Below, piece by piece: positions 17,826-25,957 of a DNA stretch of 64,000 bases. Made by a program: the position numbers and the translations under genes. Source of the DNA: Phytoactinopolyspora alkaliphila (GTDB taxonomy: Bacteria > Actinomycetota > Actinomycetes > Jiangellales > Jiangellaceae); NCBI RefSeq assembly GCF_010550695.1, contig NZ_JAAGOB010000001.1, forward strand, positions 1 to 64,000, in the 5' to 3' direction. Under the pieces are notes generated by a model that did no database searches, was not told the origin of the DNA, and was given only the letters and a program-made list of their open reading frames with translations. Within the stretch, counting starts at the first letter, position 1, and every line of letters begins with the position of its first letter.

Positions 17826-18278
17826 TTACCACGTGCCGGTGTATTCGTACTGGTGGACGAGGTCGTCGTCGGCCGTATACAGCCACAGCGTGTCGCCGTC
17901 GTTGTTGAGCACGTTGGAGGTGCGGCCGTTGTAGTAGCGGGTGGTCGCGTTGGTGCCCGGGCCGGTGTAGACACGCAGCTCACCGCCGGGTGGGATGACG
18001 TATCCGGATCCGATGTCGAGTCGGTTGCTGGCCGCATCGACGAGATAGAACCCGCCGACGCTCACGGTGTCGGTGCCGGTGTTCGTCAGCGTCACATGCT
18101 CGCCGTGTTCGCTGACCAGATCGGCCCCGTGCACGTCGGCGTCAACGCAGCAGATCTCGATCGTGGGCGGCGGGGGGTCGGCGTGTACGGCTTGGATAAA
18201 AGCGCCTGTGCCGACTGCGGTGGCGGTCGTCGCGGCGATCGCGACGCCCCAGCGTCGAAGGGATGGTTTGGGTTTCAC
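17826..18278 (-). CDS. Small secreted lamin-tail-domain protein
   Basis: The 150-aa protein has a signal peptide (basic MKPKPSLRRWG, hydrophobic Ala/Thr core, cleavage near VHA-DP) followed by about 115 residues. These align along their whole length with the C-terminal domain of the downstream phosphodiesterase: GSGYVIPPGGELRVYTGPGTN, a ring of Asn/Gly near LNNDGDTLWLY, and an aromatic end. Two cysteines occur as ICC near the start. It appears to be a stand-alone paralogue of that domain. It is the first gene of a two-gene operon 50 bp upstream of the phosphodiesterase, below a LacI-type operator. Its role is unknown. Confidence 0.8.
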   Translation of the reverse strand: MKPKPSLRRWGVAIAATTATAVGTGAFIQAVHADPPPPTIEICCVDADVHGADLVSEHGEHVTLTNTGTDTVSVGGFYLVDAASNRLDIGSGYVIPPGGELRVYTGPGTNATTRYYNGRTSNVLNNDGDTLWLYTADDDLVHQYEYTGTW

Positions 18279-18345
18279 CGGGCATCAACCTCCCGCGCCG
18301 GCGGAGGGGTGTGAGTGTCGAGAAGCCGACGCAACGGTAACGTAA

Positions 18346-18359
18346 CTCAATCGTTTTAG
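18346..18359 (-). promoter_or_regulatory. LacI-type operator before the lamin-tail/phosphodiesterase operon (site 3)
   Basis: CTCAATCGTTTTAG on the plus strand is the reverse complement of site 2 and fits CTNAANCGNTTNAG exactly. It lies 68 nt upstream of the lamin-tail gene start, in an unusually A/T-rich stretch. Confidence 0.7.
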
Positions 18360-18405
18360 GCGTTCAAGATCTTGCCAGGCCGCGGTATGTGGAGTATGGC
18401 CGTGT

Positions 18406-18894
18406 TCAGGAGCGCACGTAGGTCGCCCAGTCGAAGCCGTCCCGCTGCTCGCGGCTAGTCTCCCGCCAGCGCGCCCAGTCGACCGGAGGAAAACGCGTGT
18501 CGCCCACCGGCTCAGCATGTACTTCAGTGAGCTCCAGCCGGTCCGCGACATCGAGAGTCTGCGCGTAAATCTCCGCGCCACCGAAGACGAACACGTGCCG
18601 GTCGATCGACGATGCCAGCTCGAGGGCCTCGGGCACGGACCTCGCCACCTCGACCCCGTCAGCCGACCATCCCGGCTGCCTCGTGACCACGACCGTGGTG
18701 CGCCCAGGCAACGGTCGCCCGATGGAGTCGAACGTCTTTCGGCCCATCACCAGGACATGCCCCAGGGTCAGCGCCTTCACCCGGGGCAGATCTCCGGGCA
18801 GGCTCCACGGGAGGCCGCCATCGGCTCCGATGACGCCGTTACGGGCGACCGCGGCGATCACTGTGACGGTGGAGTCTGGTCGCGCTCCGCTCAT
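18406..18894 (-). CDS. folA: Dihydrofolate reductase
   Basis: DHFR reduces dihydrofolate with NADPH and regenerates the cofactor consumed by thymidylate synthase, encoded directly upstream. The roughly 160-aa protein has IAAVARNGVIGADGGLPWSLPGDLPRVKALT read in parts, the NADPH motif VMGRKTFDSIG, VFGGAEIYAQTL and the C-terminal ETSREQRDGFDWATYVRS. The start is uncertain. The ATG at 18894 falls within the first bases of a 93-bp tandem repeat, so the first residues (SGARPDS) are repeat-encoded. The next usable start is a GTG at 18861 without a clear ribosome site. Confidence 0.92.
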   Translation of the reverse strand: MSGARPDSTVTVIAAVARNGVIGADGGLPWSLPGDLPRVKALTLGHVLVMGRKTFDSIGRPLPGRTTVVVTRQPGWSADGVEVARSVPEALELASSIDRHVFVFGGAEIYAQTLDVADRLELTEVHAEPVGDTRFPPVDWARWRETSREQRDGFDWATYVRS

Positions 18895-19081
18895 ATCGGT
18901 TGGTCGCGCTCCGTTCGGCGTTCGCTTAGCGGTCGCCCCTCCTTCGTCGGGGCGACCGCTATGCTCACTTCTCACGTCGCCGCTCATATCGGTTGGTCGC
19001 GCTCCGTTCGGCGTTCGCTGCGCGGGCGCCCCTCCTTCGTCGGGCGACCGCTACGCTCACTTCTCACGTCGCCGCTCATAC
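18889..19081. repeat. 93-bp tandem duplication between folA and thyA
   Basis: Unit 1 (18889-18981) and unit 2 (18982-19073) are nearly identical, differing at a few positions and one deleted base. A third partial unit starts at 19074 and contains the thyA stop codon. Unit 1 contains the folA start codon. Each unit begins GCTCATATCGGTTGGTCGCG and includes a hairpin. With only two full units and no separate spacers, it is a local tandem duplication rather than a CRISPR array. Confidence 0.85.
18928..18960 (-). terminator. Strong hairpin within the tandem repeat, downstream of thyA
   Basis: AGCGGTCGCCCC and GGGGCGACCGCT form a perfect 12-bp stem with a 9-nt loop. The second repeat unit has a degenerate version. 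It lies between thyA and folA on their transcribed strand and could attenuate read-through. Confidence 0.55.
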
Positions 19082-19870
19082 GGCGATCGGGGCCTTGATA
19101 GCCGGATGCGAGCGGTATCCCACCAGCTCGAAATCCTCGTACTCGAACTCGTCGATGGATTTCCGCTCCGGGTTCAGGCGCATCGTCGGCAGGGGAAGTG
19201 GCTCACGTTGCAGCTGCGTACGGGCTTGCTCCAGGTGGTTGAGGTAAATGTGCGCGTCACCCAGGGTGTGGACGAAATCTCCCGGCTGGAGATCGCAGAC
19301 CTGCGCGACCATCAGCGTGAGCAGGGCGTAGGAGGCGATATTGAACGGCACGCCCAGGAAGATGTCCGCCGAGCGCTGGTAGAGCTGGCACGAGAGCCGT
19401 CCGTCGGCGACGTAGAACTGGAACATCGTGTGACATGGCGGCAGCGCCATCTGATCGATCTCGGCGACGTTCCACGCACTGACGATGTGCCGGCGCGAGT
19501 CCGGGCTGGTCTTGATGGCGTCGACCACCTGCGCGATCTGGTCGATGGAACGTCCGTCGGGGGTGGGCCAGGAGCGCCACTGATGCCCGTAGACCGGGCC
19601 GAGCTCGCCGGCGTCGTCGGCCCACTCGTCCCAGATGCTCACCCCGCGCTCCTGAAGCCAGGCGACGTTGGTGTCCCCCCGCAGGAACCACAGCAGCTCC
19701 GTGATCACGGACCGCATGTGCAGCTTCTTCGTGGTGACGGCGGGAAAGCCGGCCTCGAGGTCGAAGCGCATCTGGTGCCCGAAGACGCTGAGCGTCCCGG
19801 TGCCCGTGCGGTCCGCCTTCGTGGTGCCCTGGTCAAGCACGTGGCCGAGGAGTTCGAGGTACTGCCGCAC
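19076..19870 (-). CDS. thyA: Thymidylate synthase (ThyA type)
   Basis: ThyA methylates dUMP to dTMP with methylene-tetrahydrofolate, yielding dihydrofolate for the neighbouring FolA. With the GTG at 19870 the product is 264 aa, the same length as the E. coli enzyme, and the nucleophilic cysteine is C146 in [13 protein letters not shown]. Other signatures are [62 protein letters not shown] and [16 protein letters not shown] at 19879 is an alternative start. Many actinomycetes carry the flavin-dependent ThyX at this position instead; no thyX is seen in the window. Confidence 0.95.
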   Translation of the reverse strand: MRQYLELLGHVLDQGTTKADRTGTGTLSVFGHQMRFDLEAGFPAVTTKKLHMRSVITELLWFLRGDTNVAWLQERGVSIWDEWADDAGELGPVYGHQWRSWPTPDGRSIDQIAQVVDAIKTSPDSRRHIVSAWNVAEIDQMALPPCHTMFQFYVADGRLSCQLYQRSADIFLGVPFNIASYALLTLMVAQVCDLQPGDFVHTLGDAHIYLNHLEQARTQLQREPLPLPTMRLNPERKSIDEFEYEDFELVGYRSHPAIKAPIAV

Positions 19871-19937
19871 GAATGGCAATCTAGCACCGGAGACGGCCGA
19901 GGTCGTGAAGGCGCTCCTATTCGGTAACCTTCGGTGC

Positions 19938-20870
19938 ATGGCCGATGAGCTTTTCACCCTCGCCGCGGCGACCACCGGTGCACCGGCGTCGGCGCCGTTC
20001 GGCCGCGTGCTGACCGCGATGATCACCCCGCTGCACGACGACGGCGGACTCGACCTCGACGGCACGGCGGCTCTCGCGGAGCACCTGATCGAGACCGGGT
20101 GCGACGGACTGGTGGTCAGTGGCACCACGGGCGAGAGCCCCACCACCACAGACGCGGAGAAGGACGCGATCCTGCGAGCCGTCCTCGACGTCGCCAAGGG
20201 CCGGGCCACAGTGGTGGCTGGAGTCGGCACCTACGACACCCATCACACGGTCGAGCTGGCCAGGGCTGCCGAGAAGGCGGGCGCGCACGGCCTTCTGGTC
20301 GTCACGCCGTTCTACAGCCGGCCTCCGCAGGAAGGCCTGATCCGGCACTTCACGTCCGTGGCGGACGCCACCGACCTTCCCGTGATGCTCTACGATATCC
20401 CGGGACGGTCGGGCGTGCCGATAACGACGGACACTCTCGTCAAGCTCGCCGACCACGAACGGATCGTCGCCGTCAAGGACGCCAAGGGCGACGTCTTCGC
20501 CTCGTCCGAGGTGATGGCCCGTACCCAGCTCGCCTATTACAGCGGCGACGACGCGCTGAACCTCGCGCTGCTGGCCCACGGCGCCGTAGGTGTGGTCAGC
20601 GTCGTCTCCCACGTCGCAGCGCGCGAATACTCGCAGATGACCCGCGCCATCGACTCCGGCGACCTTCCCCGAGCACTGCGCCTGCACCGCCAGCTCATCC
20701 CGGCCGTGCGCGCCATCATGACCCGAACACAAGGAGCGATCATGGCCAAAGCGGCCGTACAGGAGTTGGGAATCATCGCAAGCCGGGCATTGCGCTCGCC
20801 ACTCATCCCCGCCACCGACGAGCAGGTCGCGCAGATGCGCGCCGACCTCGCCGAGGCGGGGATCCTGTGA
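19938..20870 (+). CDS. dapA: 4-hydroxy-tetrahydrodipicolinate synthase
   Basis: DapA condenses pyruvate with aspartate semialdehyde, the first committed step to diaminopimelate and lysine. The 310-aa TIM-barrel protein has [15 protein letters not shown] near residues 55-70, [11 protein letters not shown] and the Schiff-base lysine K180 in [10 protein letters not shown]. The stretch of some 25 residues before [12 protein letters not shown] is longer than in E. coli but common in actinomycetes. It is divergent from thyA with 67 bp between the starts, and its stop overlaps the RNase J start (GTGA). Confidence 0.95.
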   Translation: MADELFTLAAATTGAPASAPFGRVLTAMITPLHDDGGLDLDGTAALAEHLIETGCDGLVVSGTTGESPTTTDAEKDAILRAVLDVAKGRATVVAGVGTYDTHHTVELARAAEKAGAHGLLVVTPFYSRPPQEGLIRHFTSVADATDLPVMLYDIPGRSGVPITTDTLVKLADHERIVAVKDAKGDVFASSEVMARTQLAYYSGDDALNLALLAHGAVGVVSVVSHVAAREYSQMTRAIDSGDLPRALRLHRQLIPAVRAIMTRTQGAIMAKAAVQELGIIASRALRSPLIPATDEQVAQMRADLAEAGIL

Positions 20871-22555
20871 GCCATCCGCATCCAGATCTCCCCGTTCCGC
20901 CCGCGCTGGCGCCGGACACCCTGCGGATCATCCCGCTGGGAGGTCTCGGCGAAGTCGGCCGGAACATGACGGTCTTCGAGCATTCCGGCCGGTTGCTCAT
21001 CGTCGACTGCGGCGTGCTCTTCCCGGAGGACCATCAGCCCGGCGTCGATCTCATTCTCCCGGACTTCGACTACATCAGGGACCGCTTGGACGACATCGAG
21101 GCGATCCTGCTGACCCACGGGCACGAGGACCATATCGGCGCGGTCCCGTTCCTGCTGCGTGAGAAGGCCGACATCCCGATCGTGGGCTCCCGGCTGACCC
21201 TCGCGCTGATCGAGGCGAAGCTCAAGGAACACCGCATCGAGTCCTACCAGCTCGAGGTCAAGGAAGGGCAGACCGAGCGGTTCGGCCCGTTCGAGGTCGA
21301 GTTCCTCGCGGTCAATCACTCCATCCCCGACGGCCTGGCGATGGCCATCACCACCAGCGCGGGAGTGGTGCTGCACACGGGCGACTTCAAGATGGACCAG
21401 CTGCCTCTCGACGGCCGCCTGACCGACCTCAACGGATTCGCCCGGCTCGGTGACGCGGGCGTCGACCTGTTCCTGGTCGACTCCACCAACGCCGAGGTGC
21501 CCGGTTTCACGCCCCATGAGCGCGACATCTCCGCCGTGCTCGACCGCACGTTCTCCGCCGCGCCCCGGCGGATCATCGTGGCGTCGTTCGCCAGTCACGT
21601 GCATCGGGTGCAGCAGGTGCTCGACGTCGCCGCCGCACACAAGCGCAAGGTGGCCTTCGTCGGACGTTCGATGGTCCGGAATATGGGCATCGCCCGTGAT
21701 CTCGGCTACCTCCGGGTGCCCCCCAAGACTCTCATCGACCTCAAGAGCATCGGTGACATCCCGCCGGAGCAGGTCGTGCTAATGTCCACCGGTTCGCAGG
21801 GAGAGCCGATGGCGGCACTGTCGCGGATCGCCAACCGTGACCATCCGGCCATCTCGGTGGAGGACGGCGACGTGGTGATCCTGGCGTCGTCGCTGATCCC
21901 CGGAAACGAGAACGCCGTGTCGAGGGTCATCAACGGCCTCACCCGAGCCGGTGCCACGGTGGTGCATAAGGGCAATGCGAAGGTCCACACGTCCGGGCAC
22001 GCGTCGGCCGGCGAGCTTCTCTATGCGTACAACCTGGTCAAGCCCGCCAACGTGATGCCGATCCATGGCGAGGCGCGGCACCTGCAGGCCAACGCCGCGA
22101 TCGCCGTCAGCTCGGGTGTGCCGCAGAAGCAGGTGGTGCTCGCCGAGGACGGCGTTGTCGTCGACCTCGCGGAGGGCGTGGCCCGCATCGTCGGTTCCGT
22201 GCCGTGCGGGTACGTCTACGTGGACGGATCCAACGTGGGCGGTGTCGCGGAGGCGTCGCTGAAGGACCGCCGCATCCTCGGGGAGGAGGGGTTCATCTCC
22301 GTCGTGGTGGTGGTCGACTCGGTGACCGGGAAGGTCACCGGCGGGCCGGAGATCCACGCCCGGGGCTTCGCGGAGGACGACAGCGTCTTCGACGGCATCC
22401 GCCCGGAGCTGGTCAAGGCGGTCGAGCAGGCGGCAGAGGGCGGGAACGCCGACACCTACCAGCTGCAGCAGACCATCCGCCGCACCATCGGCCGCTGGGT
22501 GGGCGGCCGGCTGCGGCGCCGCCCGATGATCATCCCCGTGGTCGTCGAGTCCTAG
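20867..22555 (+). CDS. rnj: Ribonuclease J
   Basis: RNase J is a 5'-exonuclease and endonuclease for RNA maturation and decay. The 562-aa protein has the metallo-beta-lactamase motif HGHEDH at 84-89, GLGEVGRNM near the start, HTGDFKMD, the beta-CASP segment with FASHVHRVQQVLDVA and MSTGSQGEPMAALSRIA, and MPIHGEARHLQANA. The C-terminal RNase J domain is present. Translation is coupled to dapA by a 4-bp overlap; this dapA-RNase J pairing is conserved in actinomycetes, where ftsK normally follows closely. Here a large island intervenes before ftsK. Confidence 0.95.
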   Translation: MSHPHPDLPVPPALAPDTLRIIPLGGLGEVGRNMTVFEHSGRLLIVDCGVLFPEDHQPGVDLILPDFDYIRDRLDDIEAILLTHGHEDHIGAVPFLLREKADIPIVGSRLTLALIEAKLKEHRIESYQLEVKEGQTERFGPFEVEFLAVNHSIPDGLAMAITTSAGVVLHTGDFKMDQLPLDGRLTDLNGFARLGDAGVDLFLVDSTNAEVPGFTPHERDISAVLDRTFSAAPRRIIVASFASHVHRVQQVLDVAAAHKRKVAFVGRSMVRNMGIARDLGYLRVPPKTLIDLKSIGDIPPEQVVLMSTGSQGEPMAALSRIANRDHPAISVEDGDVVILASSLIPGNENAVSRVINGLTRAGATVVHKGNAKVHTSGHASAGELLYAYNLVKPANVMPIHGEARHLQANAAIAVSSGVPQKQVVLAEDGVVVDLAEGVARIVGSVPCGYVYVDGSNVGGVAEASLKDRRILGEEGFISVVVVVDSVTGKVTGGPEIHARGFAEDDSVFDGIRPELVKAVEQAAEGGNADTYQLQQTIRRTIGRWVGGRLRRRPMIIPVVVES

Positions 22556-22600
22556 CTTCCTCCAGGACATCAGTCGCCAGTCCGCCAGCCGAATCGTTTC

Positions 22601-22616
22601 CATGCGCGCGCGCATG
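22601..22616. promoter_or_regulatory. 16-bp palindrome CATGCG-N4-CGCATG (copy 1)
   Basis: CATGCGCGCGCGCATG is a perfect palindrome 46 nt upstream of the septum-formation lipoprotein gene. The same half-sites and spacing recur at 23712-23727 upstream of the sheath gene. A shared operator is possible; alternating CG sequence can also arise by chance in this genome. Confidence 0.35.
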
Positions 22617-22662
22617 TGGCCGAAGGCTGTCGAGACGCGGCCGGCCGATCTAGCCTCGTCAC

Positions 22663-23157
22663 GTGGGTCTGGGCGTTAGGACGAGTCGTGACACCTCGGC
22701 CGGGGTTGTCGCGGTGGCGAGTCTGGCTCTGACGCTCGCGGGGTGCGGCTGGTTCGGGCCGGACGAAGAAGACGGCGCTGTCGGCGTGCTTGAGGTGGAG
22801 GTGGGCCAGTGCTTCCTGGCGCCAGACGAGGTGGAGGCGGAGCTGTCGGTGTTGCAGCGGGTCGCCTGCGATGTTCCGCATGATCAGGAGGCGTTCGCCG
22901 TCGTCGGATACCAGAGCCCGGACGGACAGGAGCCGCCTGGGCATCCGGGTGAAGACGTTCTGAGTCGATTCGCCGACGGCGCCTGTGTGGAGCAGTTCGG
23001 CGACTACGTCGGAACTCACTATCTGGATTCTGAATTGTATTTCACTTATCTTCTGCCGTCGGTCCGCGGCTGGGAAGCGGGAGATTCAGAAATAGTCTGC
23101 TTCGTGACGTCGACCGGGGAGAAATTCGAGGAAACGGTGCGTGGATCGGCGCGATGA
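22663..23157 (+). CDS. Lipoprotein resembling the actinobacterial septum-formation family
   Basis: The 164-aa protein starts with a lipoprotein signal peptide (VASLALTLAGC, lipid-modified Cys at about residue 28). It continues with VGQCFLAPDEVEAELSVLQRVACDVPHDQEAFAVV and CVEQFGDYVGTHYLDSELYFTYLLPSVRGWEAGDSEIVCFV, given here as separate landmarks. The pattern of four cysteines with a C-x-VPHDQE-x-F segment is the hallmark of the Septum_form family (PF13845-like), whose biochemical role is unknown. It is the first gene of the region separating the RNase J gene from ftsK. Confidence 0.75.
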   Translation: MGLGVRTSRDTSAGVVAVASLALTLAGCGWFGPDEEDGAVGVLEVEVGQCFLAPDEVEAELSVLQRVACDVPHDQEAFAVVGYQSPDGQEPPGHPGEDVLSRFADGACVEQFGDYVGTHYLDSELYFTYLLPSVRGWEAGDSEIVCFVTSTGEKFEETVRGSAR

Positions 23158-23198
23158 CGACGTGAGGATTCGTATATAGCCGACGCTGGGAGTGCGGT

Positions 23199-23588
23199 AT
23201 GGCAATTCCCTTGGTGGTCGACTCGGCGACGCTTCTGTGTTCTTTTGGCACGGCGCCGTCGGCGCTCGGCGTCCTGCCGGTCAGGCGTACGCTCGCCGGC
23301 GGCCGCCCGGTCGCGTGCCTGACCGACGCGGTTCCCGTGCTCAACATTCGGCCGTTCGGAATGTGTACCAGCCTGGCGAACCCGGCCGTCGCCAGTGCCA
23401 CCGCCGCTGCGCTCGGTGTTCTCACTCCGCAGCCGTGCGTCCCGGCCACTTCCGCATGGGCGCCGGGCGCGCCGGCAACACTGATCGGTGGCACTCCGGC
23501 CGTGACCGTCAGCTCGACGTGCGCGTGCGCATACGGTGGCATGGTGACCGTGTTGCAGCCGGGGAACGGCACCGTCCTCGGTGCCTGA
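23199..23588 (+). CDS. PAAR-like protein (DUF4280), CIS spike tip
   Basis: The 129-aa protein opens with PLVVDSATLLCSFGTAPS and has RTLAGGRPVACLTDAVPVLNI, FGMCTSLANPAVASATAAALGVLTPQPCVPA and a closing CACAYGGMVTVLQPGN. These repeated short strands with paired cysteines are typical of DUF4280, the PAAR-like family found beside contractile injection systems. PAAR cones cap the VgrG spike, often with a metal ion held by Cys/His. It lies 261 bp ahead of the sheath gene and may be transcribed separately from it. Confidence 0.85.
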   Translation: MAIPLVVDSATLLCSFGTAPSALGVLPVRRTLAGGRPVACLTDAVPVLNIRPFGMCTSLANPAVASATAAALGVLTPQPCVPATSAWAPGAPATLIGGTPAVTVSSTCACAYGGMVTVLQPGNGTVLGA

Positions 23589-23711
23589 AACGGTGCTTGA
23601 CGCCAGCGCCTGAACGCGGGCCTCGTATCGGGCACCGATGCTCCCCGGCGCCATCGTGGCGGCCGCCGTATTCTTACTCATCCGAGATTGCCTCGAATGT
23701 CTATTGGCGAA

Positions 23712-23727
23712 CATGCGAACGCGCATG
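23712..23727. promoter_or_regulatory. 16-bp inverted repeat CATGCG-N4-CGCATG (copy 2) in the sheath leader
   Basis: CATGCGAACGCGCATG lies in the 261-bp gap between the PAAR-like gene and the sheath gene, a stretch with noticeably more A/T than its surroundings. That gap contains no gene and is the likely promoter region of the CIS structural operon. The half-sites equal those at 22601-22616. Confidence 0.4.
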
Positions 23728-23849
23728 ACATCACTTCACGCGGGCGTCTTGCTCTGGTGCGAATGTCGCGGCTGCTTGTACGGTTCTGAAAACCTGTCGG
23801 GATCGATGTGTTCCGGCAAGGCGATTCCCATTCCGGAAAAGAGGTCGTC

Positions 23850-25424
23850 GTGCCCACTTACACAGCGCCAGGAGTTTATGTCGAGGAGGTCCCGTCCTCG
23901 CAGAAGGTGCTGACGGCGGTACCGACCGCTGTCGCCGCCTTCGTCGGCTTCACCGAGCGTGCCCCGGCGGATGATCCCCACGACCCGGAAGGACTGGCGC
24001 CGCGGTTGGTGACCAGCTGGACCCAGTTCGAGCAGCTCTACGGCGGGTTCGTGGCCGGGGCGAAGCTGCCGCTCGCGGTGTACGGCTACTTCCAGAACGG
24101 TGGGGCTCTCGCCTACGTCGTCCGGGTTCCCAACACCGAGCCCGCCGGGGAGCCGTCGATGATCGCGTTGCCCGCGGCCGACCGGTCCCTCGGGTTGCCG
24201 CTTGTTGTGGAGAGTGTGGTTCCCGACGCCGAGTTGGCGGTGGCCGTCCGCGGGCAGGAAGTCCCGGTCGACGACGAAGACGCCGGGCCGGCTCCGTTCA
24301 CCATCGATCTGCTCGAAGGCGACAACGTCGTCGAAAGCTATACCGACCTGACACTCGGCGGTCCGCGGGATGCCGCGACCATCGTCAACGAGACGTCCAC
24401 CAGGGTCAGGATCCGGGTCGCGCTCGACACGGAGACCGACCTGTCGTCCCAAATCGAGCTGCTCAGACCGGGCGTCTACAACCTCGAGAAGGCGGCCCCG
24501 CGGCCGGTGCCGGTCAACGGCCGGAAGTTCGCCGGCTCAGAGGCCTCGCGGACCGGCATCAACGGCTTGGCCATCGCCGACGACGTGACCATGATCATCG
24601 TCCCGGACCTGGTGACCGCGGCCACCGCCGAGGACGGGCGGGTGGATCTCGGCCTGTGGAAAGCCGTGCAGACCGCGCTCATCGCCCATTGCGAACAGCA
24701 CTCCAACCGGATGGCGATCCTCGACGCGCCGCCCGGGATGAACCCGCAGCAGATCAAGGAGTGGCGTTCCGCGGAGGCGATGTATGACTCGCCGTTCGCG
24801 GCGCTGTACTACCCGTGGATCTCGGTGGAGAACCCGGGCGGCACCAACGGCGACGCCGAGGTGCTGTTGCCCCCGTCCGGCCACGTGGCCGGGGTATGGG
24901 CACGCACCGACGAGTCCCGAGGCGTGTGGAAGGCGCCGGCGAACGACACCATCCGCGGGGTGCTCGATGTGGAACGCCCCATCACCCAGAACGAGCAGTC
25001 GATGCTCAACCCGGTGGGCGTCAACTGTATCCGGGCGTTCGGGACGCGGGGTATCCGCATCTGGGGCGCGCGAACCCTGTCGTCGGACACCGACTGGCAG
25101 TACCTCAACGTCCGGCGGCTGTTCAACATGGTCGAGGCGACCATCATGGACGGAACCCAGTGGGCGGTCTTCGAGCCCAACGACGTGAAACTGTGGGAAG
25201 GCGTCAGCCGCACCCTCACCGGATTCCTGCATGGATTGTGGCAAGCCGGCGCATTGTTCGGGCAGAGCGCGAGTCAGGCGTTCTACGTCAAGTGCGACGC
25301 CGAGACCAACCCTCCCGAGTCGATCGACCAGGGCAAGCTCATCGTGGAAGTGGGGCTGGCACCGGTCAAACCGGCCGAGTTCGTCGTGTTCCGGATCAGC
25401 CAGACGAAACAAAGCGCCGCCTGA
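23850..25424 (+). CDS. Contractile tail sheath protein
   Basis: The sheath wraps the inner tube and contracts to drive it through the target. The 524-aa protein has the classic start TYTAPGVYVEEVPSS, followed by a T4 gp18/Afp-like fold: FVGFTERAPADDP, then VTSWTQFEQLYGGF and YFQNGGALAYVVRV. The conserved C-terminal domain includes WQYLNVRRLFNMVEATIMDGTQWAVFEPN (read in segments), WQAGALFGQSASQAFYVKCD and VEVGLAPVKPAEFVVFRI. The GTG at 23850 is chosen because AAAGAGG precedes it and PTYTAPGVYVEE is the standard N-terminus. A single sheath gene is present, unlike the two or three in Afp/PVC. Confidence 0.95.
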   Translation: MPTYTAPGVYVEEVPSSQKVLTAVPTAVAAFVGFTERAPADDPHDPEGLAPRLVTSWTQFEQLYGGFVAGAKLPLAVYGYFQNGGALAYVVRVPNTEPAGEPSMIALPAADRSLGLPLVVESVVPDAELAVAVRGQEVPVDDEDAGPAPFTIDLLEGDNVVESYTDLTLGGPRDAATIVNETSTRVRIRVALDTETDLSSQIELLRPGVYNLEKAAPRPVPVNGRKFAGSEASRTGINGLAIADDVTMIIVPDLVTAATAEDGRVDLGLWKAVQTALIAHCEQHSNRMAILDAPPGMNPQQIKEWRSAEAMYDSPFAALYYPWISVENPGGTNGDAEVLLPPSGHVAGVWARTDESRGVWKAPANDTIRGVLDVERPITQNEQSMLNPVGVNCIRAFGTRGIRIWGARTLSSDTDWQYLNVRRLFNMVEATIMDGTQWAVFEPNDVKLWEGVSRTLTGFLHGLWQAGALFGQSASQAFYVKCDAETNPPESIDQGKLIVEVGLAPVKPAEFVVFRISQTKQSAA

Positions 25425-25474
25425 GCGGGCATGTCCCTCGAATCTCCCCCTACGCCAAACCCTAAGGAGCCACG

Positions 25475-25957
25475 ATGGCGGCGAGTGGTCTGTTCAAGAA
25501 CGACCCGATCATCGCGCAGAACTTTTTCCTCGAGATCGACGGTCAAGTCATCACCGCGCTGATGACGGTCTCCGGTCTCGACATCGAAGTAGGTGTCATG
25601 AAGGTGACACAAGGCGGCGCAGACGGAATGAAACAACAGGTCAAGTCGCTCGGCCAAGCCGTCGAGACCCCTGACTTGCAGCTGACCCGAGTAGCGCCGC
25701 TGGATTCGACCTCCGACCCGATGTGGAAGTGGTTCGAGGACATCCGCACCGGCGGGCTGAGCGCCAACGCGCGAGACGCGAAGCGCAAGAACGGATCCGT
25801 CGTGCTCTACGACTCCTCGCGTGAGGAGGTGGCGCGCTTCAACTTCTTCAGCGGCTGGCCGAGCAAGATCTCCACCGACCAGTTGAGCGTGGACGGCGGC
25901 GAGGCGGTCAAGGAGACGATCACATTGGTCATCGAGCGTCTCGAGCGGGTGAAATGA
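25475..25957 (+). CDS. CIS inner tube protein (T4 gp19-like)
   Basis: The 160-aa protein shows the tube signature: NFFLEIDGQVITALMTVSGLDIEVGVMKVTQGG read in parts, EGG/QGG-type loop, then PDLQLTRVAPLDSTSDPMWKWFEDI and VLYDSSREEVARFNFFSGWPSKI, ending ETITLVIERLERVK. Hexamers of this fold stack to form the tube expelled on contraction. It follows the sheath gene by 50 bp with AAGGAGC before the ATG. Its stop overlaps the next start (ATGA). Confidence 0.93.
   Translation: MAASGLFKNDPIIAQNFFLEIDGQVITALMTVSGLDIEVGVMKVTQGGADGMKQQVKSLGQAVETPDLQLTRVAPLDSTSDPMWKWFEDIRTGGLSANARDAKRKNGSVVLYDSSREEVARFNFFSGWPSKISTDQLSVDGGEAVKETITLVIERLERVK

Noticed and set aside
18889-19081. Possible CRISPR-like repeats
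   Set aside because: There are only two full units without distinct spacers, and they span gene ends; it is a tandem duplication.
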